From the NCBI RefSeq assembly GCF_012971725.1, contig NZ_CP048833.1, positions 3,596,001 to 3,660,000 of the forward strand: a stretch of DNA of 64,000 nt, written 5' to 3'. Below are positions 36,245 to 44,463 of the stretch, piece by piece. The translations under genes were made by a program, and so were the position numbers. Source of the DNA: Pseudomonas multiresinivorans (lineage in GTDB: Bacteria > Pseudomonadota > Gammaproteobacteria > Pseudomonadales > Pseudomonadaceae). Every line of letters starts with the position of its first letter. Positions within the stretch are counted from its first letter, which is position 1. The notes below the pieces were generated by a model. That model searched no databases and was not told the DNA's origin. It saw only the letters and a program-made list of their open reading frames with translations.

Positions 36245-37471
36245 ATGCCTCCGCTCTCCGCGCTGGTACTCCAGGCTTCCGGCCTGCACCGTTCGACCGC
36301 CGTCACCGCTCTGCACCATCTGGGCTACAGCTTTCTGTCCGAAGTTTCCAACAATGCATTCGCACTGGATCGGCTGCGCACCCAGGGGGGCGTCCACCTG
36401 CTGATCTGCGATGTGCGCATCGATCCGGTGGCCCGTCTGGAATTCCTTCAGACGGTTGCCCGCGAGCGCCTGGCCCATGGCGTGGTGGTCAGCGGGGAAA
36501 TGGCCCCGGGCACCTGGAGCGCCCTCTCGCACCTCCTGCAATTGCAGGGCATGAAAGTTTTCTGGCTGGGCAACGACGCCGCCACTCTGGAGCGCCTGCG
36601 CGCGCTGCTCAGCGACTTCCAGCCAGCGAGCGGCCAGCTCGGCCTGCCGCTGGCGGAGAACGGCGCGGCGGACGATGGCGAACCATCAGGCCTGCCGGCG
36701 CGGGGGAAATTGCGCGCCTACCTGCAACCCAAGGTCAACGTCGCCACGGCCCAGGTCTATGGATTCGAAGTGCTCGCACGCTGGCAACTGGAAGACGGCG
36801 AGGTGCTGCTGCCCGCTGAATTCCTGCCCGCCCTGCGTCGCGCCGGCAAGCTCGACGGCATGCTCTTCGAGCTGATGACCCAGGCCGTCGAAGCGCTGCG
36901 CGCACTGGGCAGCAACGAGCTGAAGCTGTCCTTCAACCTGGAAGCCGAGCAGATCGCCCAGATCGACTTTGCCGCCACCGTGGAGAGGAATCTGCGCGGG
37001 CTGGAGATCGAGCCCCAGCGGATCACCTTCGAGCTGACCGAATCCTCGCCACTGCATGCTCCGCCGCTGAGCCTGGAGAACGTGCTGCGCCTGCGCCTGC
37101 TGGGTTGCGGCCTGGCCATCGATGACTTCGGTTGCGGACACTCCACCCTGCAGCGCCTGATGGAGCTGCCCTTCACCGAGATGAAACTCGACCGCCACCT
37201 GGTGGCCGACGTGAACAATGGCGACCCGCGCCGCCTGATCGTGCTGCGCAATGCGCTGGCACTGGGCCGCGAGCTGGGGCTGAAGGTGATCGCCGAAGGC
37301 GTGGAGAATGCCGTCCAGCTTCGCCAGTTGCAGCAGCTGGAATGCGATTGCGCGCAGGGCCATCTGTTCGGCAAGCCGATGGATGCCAGCCAGATCAGCA
37401 CCTTCCTGCGCGGTGCGCCGCTGCGGCTGCAGAAGCTGGAAGCGGTTCCGGCGATGCGTCCGGCGCAATAA
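36245..37471 (+). CDS. EAL-domain c-di-GMP phosphodiesterase with N-terminal receiver-like domain
   Basis: 408 residues. The N-terminal ~125 residues look like a response-regulator fold (SALVLQASGLHRSTAVTALHHLG, LLICDVRID), followed by an EAL domain (about 150-395). The signature reads EVL (GFEVLARW) but the catalytic set is present: N in LSFNLEAEQ, E in FELTES, DD in AIDDFGCGHS, K in MKLDR, E in VIAEGVE, Q in CAQGHLFGKP. An active PDE hydrolysing c-di-GMP to pGpG is predicted, broadly like RocR-type proteins. No partner kinase is adjacent. The acidic pocket of the receiver is incomplete, so phosphorylation is uncertain. Confidence 0.9.
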   Translation: MPPLSALVLQASGLHRSTAVTALHHLGYSFLSEVSNNAFALDRLRTQGGVHLLICDVRIDPVARLEFLQTVARERLAHGVVVSGEMAPGTWSALSHLLQLQGMKVFWLGNDAATLERLRALLSDFQPASGQLGLPLAENGAADDGEPSGLPARGKLRAYLQPKVNVATAQVYGFEVLARWQLEDGEVLLPAEFLPALRRAGKLDGMLFELMTQAVEALRALGSNELKLSFNLEAEQIAQIDFAATVERNLRGLEIEPQRITFELTESSPLHAPPLSLENVLRLRLLGCGLAIDDFGCGHSTLQRLMELPFTEMKLDRHLVADVNNGDPRRLIVLRNALALGRELGLKVIAEGVENAVQLRQLQQLECDCAQGHLFGKPMDASQISTFLRGAPLRLQKLEAVPAMRPAQ

Positions 37472-37867
37472 AGCGCAGAAAAGAAAACGGCTGTTGCGGA
37501 CTTCCTGTCCGCAACAGCCGTCTGGATTGTCCTCAGCAAAGGACACGGGAATTGTAGGCCATTGGCCATCAAACCGTCTTCCCAGTTCTCCCGCGTGGCC
37601 GGCAAATAGACACAAACGCGGCAAACAGCCGCAATTACACCAGCGATAGCCACCCTTTCGCTGCACATTCGTTCCAATAGTGTCGGCCAAACGACACTTG
37701 CTCCTGCGTCAGCCTCTTCAGCGACGTGACGAGCATCACTGCTTTTCGCCCTAGCCCGTCGATGAACTGTCTGGTTACCATGCCGGCCCGCACGCTGGAT
37801 GCCAGGAAGGCACACAACCACAAGGACCACCCCCAGCGCCGCCCACCTCTGTATTGGCAGCCGATAC
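37472..37867. other. Intergenic region, 396 bp, with terminator and a dyad
   Basis: It holds the terminator-like hairpin at 37487-37522 and a perfect dyad GTGTCG-GCCAAA-CGACAC (37680-37697) that could be an operator for the downstream gene. A minus-strand frame of 48 codons (37635-37781) starting MVTRQFIDGLG has protein-like composition but no Shine-Dalgarno sequence, so I do not call it as a gene. Confidence 0.5.
37487..37522 (+). terminator. Terminator-like hairpin after the EAL gene
   Basis: ACGGCTGTTGCGGAC TTCCT GTCCGCAACAGCCGT: long perfect stem beginning 16 nt after the stop. There is no T-run, so it may act as a 3' stabiliser or an intrinsic terminator with weak tail. Confidence 0.65.
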
Positions 37868-38740
37868 ATGTCCCAGACTTCCGCGCGTCCGTCCCGTCGC
37901 CCGCTGTTCCGCCTGGCCCTGACCGGCGCCAGTTTCGTCATCGCCGCCGCCCTTGCCTTCTTCGCCTGGCAGGATTTCTACCCCGTGCAGGCAGCCGAGG
38001 GCTGGTCCGTCACGGTTCTGCACCAGAACGTGCAGAAGGCCGCATCGCTGGTACCACTTGCCGATGGCGGCCTGCTGGTCAGCCAGGAGCTGAAGAAGGA
38101 CAAGGGCAACATCCTGCGCATCGCCGCCGACGGCCAGCGCCGGATCATGGTCGACGGGTTATCCAAGCCTGACGGCATGATCGCCGCACAGGGCGGCTGG
38201 GTGTTCAGCCAGGAGTCCGACGGCAGGCCGGTGCAACTGCTCAGGGATGGCAAGATCTCGGACCTGTTCATGGGCCAGTCGGTACAGGGCCTGTGGGACG
38301 ACGGCGAGAATCTCTACGCCATCGAGGACCGCCGCGAGGATGGCCGTCTGCTGCGCTACCGCTGGAGCGACGGCGAGCTGACCGTGCTGCGCGACAAGCT
38401 GCAGGAGACCGAATCCGTCACCCGCTGCACCGACGGCAAACTGCTCTACACCGAGAAGAAGAAAGGCGTGGTGCACCAGTTCAGCGATGACGGCAAGGAC
38501 CCCATCCTGCTCTCGGGCCTGAACCAGCCGACCTTCCTGATGTGCGACGCCCGCGGCCTATGGATCAGCGAAGACTCCACCCACCGCGCCCGCCTGCTGC
38601 TGTGGGACGGCAAGGCGGAACCGCGCACCATCCTGTCGTTCCTCAAGGCCCCGCAATCCATCGTGCCGGACGGCAAGGGCGGCTACCTGCTCGCCGAAGG
38701 CGGCCGCGACCGCGTCCTGCAACTCACGACGGGCAGATGA
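37868..38740 (+). CDS. Membrane-anchored beta-propeller protein (SMP-30/gluconolactonase-like)
   Basis: 290 residues. One N-terminal hydrophobic helix (LFRLALTGASFVIAAALAFFAW, about 15-36) anchors or exports it. The rest has repeated blade-like segments (ADGGLLVSQELKKDKGNILRIAADGQRRIMVDGLSKPDGM, DDGENLYAIEDRREDGRLLRYRWSDGELTVL, DGKGGYLLAEGGRDRVLQL), as in six-bladed propellers of the SMP-30/NHL type. Substrate or partner unknown. I used the ATG at 37868, which places the signal anchor near the N-terminus. It is the first gene after the EAL terminator and converges with a LysR gene. Confidence 0.75.
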   Translation: MSQTSARPSRRPLFRLALTGASFVIAAALAFFAWQDFYPVQAAEGWSVTVLHQNVQKAASLVPLADGGLLVSQELKKDKGNILRIAADGQRRIMVDGLSKPDGMIAAQGGWVFSQESDGRPVQLLRDGKISDLFMGQSVQGLWDDGENLYAIEDRREDGRLLRYRWSDGELTVLRDKLQETESVTRCTDGKLLYTEKKKGVVHQFSDDGKDPILLSGLNQPTFLMCDARGLWISEDSTHRARLLLWDGKAEPRTILSFLKAPQSIVPDGKGGYLLAEGGRDRVLQLTTGR

Positions 38741-38767
38741 CGCCGCCGGGCGGTCTCCAGGGCCGCC

Positions 38768-39682
38768 CTATTCCTGCCCTGCCGGCATGACCAGGCCGGG
38801 TATCACTTCGATCAGCGCATCGATCGCCAGGCGCACCTTGCGCGGCAACTGAGTGGTCTGCAGCCACGTCGCGTGCACGTCGTAGAGGAAACCCGGCCGC
38901 CCTGGCAGCAACTCCTCCAGCGCCCCCTCCGCGATGACTTCGCGTACCAGCCAGTAAGGCAGCCATGCCAGCCCCATGCCGCGTACCGCCGCGTCGGCGA
39001 TAGCGGCCAGGTCGTCGAAGCGCAACCGGGAGCTCGGCGCGAACTCCTCCGGCGCCTGCCCCTCGCGGGGGAACAGCCAGGGATTGATCCGCCCGGAGCG
39101 GTGGTAGACCAGCAGACGGTGGGCCGCCAGCTCCGCGATGCCCTCCGGCCGCCCATGTACCGCCAGATAGGCTGGCGCAGCGCAGACCACCATGCGCTGC
39201 CGGCCGATGCGGCGCGCGATGATGCCGTCCCTGGGCTGCGGCTCGCCGGTGCGGATCGCCAGGTCGATCTGTTCTTCCGCCAGGTCCGTCAGACGGTCGC
39301 TGAAGCGCAGGTCCAGCTCCAGTTGCGGGTAGCGCTGCGCCAGCTCCAGCAGGAGCGGCGCCACGCAGCGCCGGCCGAAATGCACCGGCATGGCCACCCG
39401 CAGCCTGCCGCGCGGCTCGGCCACCTCCCCGGCGGCGAGGATGTCCGCCGCCTCGGCATCGGCCAGCAGCGCGCGACAGCGCTCGTAGTAGATTCGCCCC
39501 GCCTCGGTCAGGCTCTGCCGGCGCGTGCTGCGCACCAGCAACTGGGCGCCCAGGCGTTCTTCGAGAAAGCGCACATGCTTGCCCACCATCGGAGCGGACA
39601 TTTCCAGGGCATCCGCCGCCGCGGCGAAGGACCCGAGGTCCACCGCGCGGACGAAGACTTCCATGCTGGTCAGACGATCCAT
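38768..39682 (-). CDS. LysR-family regulator
   Basis: 304 residues with the LysR HTH (MDRLTSMEVFVRAVDLGSFAAAADALEMSAPMVGKHVRFLEERLGAQLL) and a substrate-binding domain of the CrgA/YhjC-like subgroup (RGRLRVAMPVHFGRRCVAPLLLELAQRYPQLELDL). It is divergent from the quinone-oxidoreductase-like gene at 39788, with 105 bp between them, so it probably controls that gene and itself. Confidence 0.9.
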   Translation of the reverse strand: MDRLTSMEVFVRAVDLGSFAAAADALEMSAPMVGKHVRFLEERLGAQLLVRSTRRQSLTEAGRIYYERCRALLADAEAADILAAGEVAEPRGRLRVAMPVHFGRRCVAPLLLELAQRYPQLELDLRFSDRLTDLAEEQIDLAIRTGEPQPRDGIIARRIGRQRMVVCAAPAYLAVHGRPEGIAELAAHRLLVYHRSGRINPWLFPREGQAPEEFAPSSRLRFDDLAAIADAAVRGMGLAWLPYWLVREVIAEGALEELLPGRPGFLYDVHATWLQTTQLPRKVRLAIDALIEVIPGLVMPAGQE

Positions 39683-39787
39683 TCGAAACTCCTGATTTCG
39701 ACTGACCCTTTCTATACGCCATTTATTGCGCGAAACCCATGGCTGATAGTCGCTTTACGTCAAATCAATTACGTATGGGAGCATCAC

Positions 39788-40789
39788 ATGGAAAGCATCA
39801 AGACCCGCGCCGTGCGTTTCCACCAGTTCGGCGGCCCGGAGGTCCTGCGCATCGAGCCGGTGGAGGTTCGCCAACCCGGCGTGAACGAAATCAGCATCCG
39901 GGTCAAAGCCCTGGGGCTGAACCGCGCCGAAGCGCTGCTGCGTACTGATCGCTACATCGAGAGCCCGCAGTTCCCCTCCGGGCTCGGGCTGGAAGCCACG
40001 GGCGTGATCGAGGCCGTGGGCAGCGCGGTGCGCGGGTTCGCGCCGGGCGACGCGGTAAGCGTCCTGCCGCCGACCTCGATGCAGCAGGACCCGACCCACG
40101 CCGAGCGCCTGGTGGTCCCGCAAGCTCGCGTGGTGAAGAATCCGCCGGGGCAGGCCTGGAGCGACGCCGCGGCCACCTGGATGCAGTACCTCACCGCCTA
40201 TGGCGCGCTGGTCCAGGTAGCCGGGCTGCGCGAGGGAGACTTCGTCGCCATCACCGCCGCGTCGAGCAGCGTCGGCCTGGCCGCCATCCAGATCGCCCGC
40301 CGCGCAGGCGCGGTGCCCATCGCGGTCACCCGTACTTCAGCCAAACGCGAAGCCCTGCTGCAGGCCGGTGCCGCCGAGGTCATCGCCAGCGAGGAGGAGA
40401 ACCTGCGCTCGCGCCTGCTCGATATCTCCGGCAAGGCCGGTGTACGGGTCGTGTTCGACCCGGTGGGCGGCCCGATCTTCGAACCGCTGACCGCAGCCAT
40501 GGCCGAAGGCGGCATCCTCATCGAGTACGGCGGCCTGAGCCCCGAGCCCACGCCCTTCCCGCTCTTCGAGGTACTCAGCCGCTCGCTGGTCCTGCGCGGC
40601 TATCGGGTCTACGAAGTGCTGGAAGATCCCCTGCGCCTGCAGGGGGCCAAGGATTACATTCTCGCCGGCCTTGCCGATGGCTCGCTGCGCCCGGTAATCG
40701 CCCGCACCTTCGCCTTCGACCAGATTGTCAAGGCCTACCGCTACCTGGAGTCCAACCAGCAGTTCGGCAAGGTGGTGGTCACGCTGTAG
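39788..40789 (+). CDS. Zinc-independent MDR oxidoreductase (quinone oxidoreductase-like)
   Basis: 333 residues, medium-chain dehydrogenase superfamily. The N-terminal GroES-like domain (VRFHQFGGPEVLRIEPVEVRQPGVNEISIRVKALGLNRAEALLRTDRY) lacks the zinc-binding Cys/His set. The Rossmann part has ITAASSSVGLAAIQIARRAGAVPIAVTRTSAKR, compatible with NADPH. Predicted to reduce quinones or enones. GGGAG lies six bases before the ATG at 39788; the frame is open far upstream but reads antisense to the LysR gene. Confidence 0.9.
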   Translation: MESIKTRAVRFHQFGGPEVLRIEPVEVRQPGVNEISIRVKALGLNRAEALLRTDRYIESPQFPSGLGLEATGVIEAVGSAVRGFAPGDAVSVLPPTSMQQDPTHAERLVVPQARVVKNPPGQAWSDAAATWMQYLTAYGALVQVAGLREGDFVAITAASSSVGLAAIQIARRAGAVPIAVTRTSAKREALLQAGAAEVIASEEENLRSRLLDISGKAGVRVVFDPVGGPIFEPLTAAMAEGGILIEYGGLSPEPTPFPLFEVLSRSLVLRGYRVYEVLEDPLRLQGAKDYILAGLADGSLRPVIARTFAFDQIVKAYRYLESNQQFGKVVVTL

Positions 40790-40867
40790 GCGCAGCAGGC
40801 AACCAGGCGACTCGGATACACTGCATCGGGCGCGGCCCCCTGCCGCGCCCGATGCCGCGGAGCCGAG

Positions 40868-41761
40868 ATGCCAAGGGAAAACTTCAACGACCTGATCGCC
40901 TTCGTCACCGTGGCGCGCGAAGGCAGCTTCACCAAGGCGGCGGCGCAGCTGGGCGTCTCCCAGTCGGCGCTGAGCCACACCATCCGCGCGCTGGAAACCC
41001 GCCTGGGCCTGCGCCTGCTCAGCCGGACCACGCGCAGCGTCTCCCCCACCGAAGCCGGTGAGCGACTGCTCACTACCCTGGCTCCGCGCTTCGAGGAGAT
41101 CGAGGCGGAACTGGCGGCCCTCAGTGACTTCCGCGACAAGCCGGTCGGCACCCTGCGCATCACCGCCGCCGAACACGCGGCCAGTACCGTGCTCTGGCCG
41201 AAGCTGTCGCAAGTGCTGCCGGACTACCCCGACATCAAGGTCGAGGTCAGCATCGACTACGGCCTGACCGACATCGCCGCGGAGCGCTTCGATGCCGGCG
41301 TGCGCCTGGGCGACCAGGTGGCCAAGGACATGATTGCCGTGCGCATCGCCCCGGACCTGCGCATGGCGGTTGTGGCGAGCCCCGGCTATCTCGCGCGCAA
41401 GGGCCAACCAGCCGATGTGCCGGCGCTCGCCGGGCATGATTGCCTGAACCTGCGGCTACCGACTTACGGCGGGCTGATGGCCTGGGAATTCAGCAAGGAC
41501 GGTCACGAGGTGAAGGCCCGCGTCGAGGGGCAACTGACCTTCAACAGCAGCCCGCACATTCTGCGCGCTGCCCTGGATGGCTTCGGCCTGGCCTATCTCC
41601 CCGACGACATGGTTACCGAGCATGTCGCCGCCGGGCGCCTGGCGAAGGTACTGGAAGACTGGTGCCCGATCTTCCCCGGCTACCACCTCTACTACCCGAG
41701 CCGGCGGCAGAAGTCCCGCGCCTTCTCGGTGCTGGTAGAAGCACTGCGCCACCGGCAATGA
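40868..41761 (+). CDS. LysR-family regulator
   Basis: 297 residues: HTH MPRENFNDLIAFVTVAREGSFTKAAAQLGVSQSALSHTIRALETRLGLRLLSRTTRSVSPTEAG split across the first 65 residues, then PVGTLRITAAEHAASTVLWPKL and an effector domain. The N-terminal sequence is typical of regulators next to aldo/keto reductase and alcohol dehydrogenase genes, as here. It converges on the alcohol dehydrogenase at 41795. A candidate target is the dyad at 44224 upstream of the three-gene minus-strand operon. Confidence 0.9.
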   Translation: MPRENFNDLIAFVTVAREGSFTKAAAQLGVSQSALSHTIRALETRLGLRLLSRTTRSVSPTEAGERLLTTLAPRFEEIEAELAALSDFRDKPVGTLRITAAEHAASTVLWPKLSQVLPDYPDIKVEVSIDYGLTDIAAERFDAGVRLGDQVAKDMIAVRIAPDLRMAVVASPGYLARKGQPADVPALAGHDCLNLRLPTYGGLMAWEFSKDGHEVKARVEGQLTFNSSPHILRAALDGFGLAYLPDDMVTEHVAAGRLAKVLEDWCPIFPGYHLYYPSRRQKSRAFSVLVEALRHRQ

Positions 41762-41794
41762 GCGCCGGCCGCCAAACGCGACCGGCGCAGCGCC

Positions 41795-42838
41795 TCAGGC
41801 CAACGTCGCGAGATCAATGACGAAGCGGTAGCGCACGTCGGAGCGCTCCATGCGCTCGTAGGCGTGATTGATCTCGTCCATGCGGATCATCTCGCACTCC
41901 GGCAGGATGTTCTTCCTGGCGCAGAAATCGAGCATCTCCTGGGTTTCGGCAATGCCGCCGATGGGCGAGCCGGCGATGCGCCGACGTCCCAGCAGCAACG
42001 GCACGGTGCTGATCTCGTCCACCGGACCGACCTGGCCGACCAGCACCAGGGTACCGTCGACGTCCAGCAGCGGCAGGTAGGGCTTGAGATCATGCTTCAC
42101 CGGCACGGTGTCGATGATCAGGTCGAAGCCGTTGGCGGCGGCCTTCATCGCATCGGCGTCGGAGGACGCCAGCAGCGCATCCGCACCCAGGTCCAGGGCA
42201 TCCTGGCGCTTGTCCGCGGTGCGGCTGAGCACGGTGACGCTGGCGCCCAGGCCGACCGCCAGCTTCACCGCCATGTGTCCCAGCCCGCCGAGACCGACCA
42301 CGCCCACGCGGCTGCCCGGCCCGACGTTCCAGGTGCGCAGCGGCGAATAGGTGGTGATGCCGGCGCACAGCAGCGGCGCGGCCTTGCTAAGGTCCAGGCC
42401 GTCCGGCACGCGCAGGACAAATTCCTCGCGCACCACAAGCTGCTTGGAGTAGCCGCCCTGGGTCGCCTCGCGGGTCACGCGGTCACGGTCGTTGTAGGTC
42501 TGGGTATTGCCTTCGCGGCACAGCTGTTCCTCGCCCTTGCGGCACTGGTCGCACACCTGGCAGGAATCCACCATGCAGCCCACCGCCACGGCGTCGCCGA
42601 CCTGGTAGCGCGTGACTTTCGAGCCGACGGCGCTGACCCGGCCGACGATCTCGTGGCCCGGCACCATCGGGTAACGGCTGAAGCCCCAGTCGTTGCGGGC
42701 CTGGTGCAGGTCGGAGTGGCAGACGCCGCAGTAGAGGACGTCCATCGCCACATCGTTATCGCGCAGCGAGCGGCGTTCGAAGGTAAAGGGAGCGAGCGGG
42801 TCCTGCGGGTTCTGCGCAGCATATCCAAGGGTCTTCAT
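41795..42838 (-). CDS. Zinc-dependent NAD(P)-linked alcohol dehydrogenase (YahK/CAD type)
   Basis: 347 residues. Catalytic zinc ligands: Cys in YCGVCHSDLHQ and the GHE motif in VPGHEIVGRV. Structural zinc Cys set: DSCQVCDQCRKGEEQLC. Cofactor loop: VGLGGLGHMAVKLAVGLGASVTVLSRT, compatible with NADPH. Close in outline to YahK, a broad aldehyde reductase. GAGGAG is eight bases from the ATG at 42838; an ATG two codons earlier (42844) is only two bases from it. Last gene of the operon CMD-AKR-ADH. Confidence 0.93.
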   Translation of the reverse strand: MKTLGYAAQNPQDPLAPFTFERRSLRDNDVAMDVLYCGVCHSDLHQARNDWGFSRYPMVPGHEIVGRVSAVGSKVTRYQVGDAVAVGCMVDSCQVCDQCRKGEEQLCREGNTQTYNDRDRVTREATQGGYSKQLVVREEFVLRVPDGLDLSKAAPLLCAGITTYSPLRTWNVGPGSRVGVVGLGGLGHMAVKLAVGLGASVTVLSRTADKRQDALDLGADALLASSDADAMKAAANGFDLIIDTVPVKHDLKPYLPLLDVDGTLVLVGQVGPVDEISTVPLLLGRRRIAGSPIGGIAETQEMLDFCARKNILPECEMIRMDEINHAYERMERSDVRYRFVIDLATLA

Positions 42839-42860
42839 CGGCATTGCTCCTCAAGGTTAT

Positions 42861-43865
42861 TCAACGGGCCGGACGGCCTTCGACGGGATAGGCAGGATCG
42901 CTGTAGCCGGGAGTGGAGGCGTGGCCGGGCGGCACCAGGCTGTCCACCAGTGCCTCGTCTTCGGCGGTCAGTTGCAGGTCCAGCGCCGGCAGATAGCCGT
43001 CCCAGTGCTCCTCGGTTCGCGGCCCGGCGATGATCGAGCTGACCAAGGGGTTGTTCAGCACCCAGGCCAGAGCGAACGCGGCCGGCGTGGTACCGCGGGC
43101 CACCGCGTGCTCGGCGATACGCTGGGCGATCTGCAGGGATTCGGGACGCCACTCGGTCTGGTGAATGCGTTTGTCGCCACGGCCAACGCGGGAGTCCACT
43201 GGCGGTTCGGCACCGGGCCGGTACTTGCCGGTGAGTATGCCGCGGGCCAATGGGCTGTAGGGCACCACGCCGATGCCGAAGTGGCCGGCGACGGGCAGTT
43301 GCTCGACCTCGGCGGTGCGGTCCACCAGGTTGTACAGCGGCTCGCTGCAGATCGGCCGGTCCATCCCCAACTGGTCGGCCAGGCGTACCACCTCGGCGAT
43401 GCGCCAGCCGCGGAAGTTGGACAGGCCGTAGTAGCGCACCTTGCCCTGGCGGATCAGCTCGCCCACCGCGCGCAGGCCCTCTTCCAGCGGCGCGGCGACG
43501 TCGGTGCGGTGGAAGTAGAGAATGTCCAGGTAGTCGGTGCCCAGGCGCCGCAGGCTGTCCTCCACCGACTGGTAGATCCACTTGCGCGACTGGCCACGCT
43601 GGTTCGGGCCATCGCCCAGGGCATTGCCGAACTTGCTGGCGATCACCCAGTCATCCCGGCGCGCGGCGACCGCGCGGCCGACCACTTCTTCGGAACGGCC
43701 CTTGTGGTAGACGTCGGCGGTATCGATGAAGTTGACGCCCTGCTCCAGAGCCTTGTCGATGATGCGCCGCGAGGTCGGCTCGTCGGTCTCGCCGCCGAAC
43801 ATCATGGCGCCCAGGCACAGGGGTGAGACTTTCAGGGCGCTGCGGCCCAGGTAACGGTATTCCAT
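42861..43865 (-). CDS. Aldo/keto reductase
   Basis: 334 residues, AKR fold. MEYRYLGRSALKVSPLCLGAMMFGG start; catalytic Asp and Tyr in FIDTADVYHKGRSE; catalytic Lys in WVIASKFGNALG; His in ILYFHRTD. NADPH loop GPRTEEHW near the end. It reduces aldehydes or ketones. GAGGAG lies six bases before the ATG at 43865. Second gene of the minus-strand operon, 10 nt from the CMD gene and 22 nt from the alcohol dehydrogenase. Confidence 0.92.
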   Translation of the reverse strand: MEYRYLGRSALKVSPLCLGAMMFGGETDEPTSRRIIDKALEQGVNFIDTADVYHKGRSEEVVGRAVAARRDDWVIASKFGNALGDGPNQRGQSRKWIYQSVEDSLRRLGTDYLDILYFHRTDVAAPLEEGLRAVGELIRQGKVRYYGLSNFRGWRIAEVVRLADQLGMDRPICSEPLYNLVDRTAEVEQLPVAGHFGIGVVPYSPLARGILTGKYRPGAEPPVDSRVGRGDKRIHQTEWRPESLQIAQRIAEHAVARGTTPAAFALAWVLNNPLVSSIIAGPRTEEHWDGYLPALDLQLTAEDEALVDSLVPPGHASTPGYSDPAYPVEGRPAR

Positions 43866-43875
43866 GCAGTACTCC

Positions 43876-44205
43876 TCAGGCGGCATCGCGCTCGGCAAAT
43901 ACACGGCGGGCGACGCCCAGTGCGGTGGAGGCCGTGGGCCAGCCGGAATAGAAAGCCAGGTGGGTGATGGCCTCGATCAGCTCCTCGCGGGTCAGGCCGT
44001 TGTCCAGCGCCTTGCCCAGGTGGAAATGCAGTTCGTTGGCCTGATAGCGCGCCACCAGGCTGGCCACGGTGACCAGGCTGCGGTCACGCGGCGAGAGGCC
44101 CGGGCGTTGCCAGACATCGCCGAACAGCACGCGGTCGGTGTAGTCGGCCAGCGCCGGGGCGATGTCGCCGAAAGCCTTGTGGGCGGTAGAAGCTGGTTCG
44201 CTCAT
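43876..44205 (-). CDS. Carboxymuconolactone decarboxylase-family protein
   Basis: 109 residues, all-helical CMD/AhpD-like fold: FGDIAPALADYTDRVLFGDVWQRPGLSPRDRSLVTVASLVARYQANELHFHLGKALDNGLT. The CxxC pair of AhpD peroxidases is absent, and it has the sequence style of small CMD proteins found next to aldo/keto reductases. True lactone decarboxylase activity is unlikely from context. GGAG lies five bases before the ATG. First gene of the operon; a dyad sits 18 bp upstream. Confidence 0.88.
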   Translation of the reverse strand: MSEPASTAHKAFGDIAPALADYTDRVLFGDVWQRPGLSPRDRSLVTVASLVARYQANELHFHLGKALDNGLTREELIEAITHLAFYSGWPTASTALGVARRVFAERDAA

Positions 44206-44223
44206 GGGGTACTCCACTTTGCT

Positions 44224-44238
44224 GTTCGATAGGCGAAC
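44224..44238. promoter_or_regulatory. Putative regulator-binding dyad upstream of the CMD-AKR-ADH operon
   Basis: GTTCG ATAGG CGAAC, a perfect 5-5-5 dyad 18 bp upstream of the CMD start. It fits the T-N11-A LysR box. A second inverted repeat, CTCATG-N17-CATGAG (44301-44329), lies toward the aldo/keto reductase gene at 44464. Confidence 0.4.
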
Positions 44239-44463
44239 CATGCTAGGTCGCCGCGCGCCATCGATTAAGTGGGGAAACGCGTTTGGACCTATGAAGGACT
44301 CTCATGAATGACCCGGCATAATCCATGAGCCACACTCATAGGCGAATGCGCTTCCAGCCGTCTAATCACGCTGAAAGTCCTTGAGTAAAGTCCATTCCAG
44401 ACGTTTCGCCGGGCAATTCTGCCCTTCCCGCTTCAGGACTGACTTTCGATTGGAGAGACCTCG

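Noticed and set aside
37635..37781. 48-codon minus-strand frame with protein-like sequence in the 37.5-37.9 kb gap
   Set aside because: No ribosome site, no recognisable family, and the dyad at 37680 explains part of the constraint.
38873..39787. N-terminal extension of the quinone-oxidoreductase gene
   Set aside because: The extension lies antisense to a complete LysR gene; the ATG at 39788 has a ribosome site and begins the MDR fold.
43876..44205. Gene for 4-carboxymuconolactone decarboxylase of the protocatechuate pathway (pcaC)
   Set aside because: No other protocatechuate gene is near; it sits in an aldo/keto reductase operon and only the fold family is supported.
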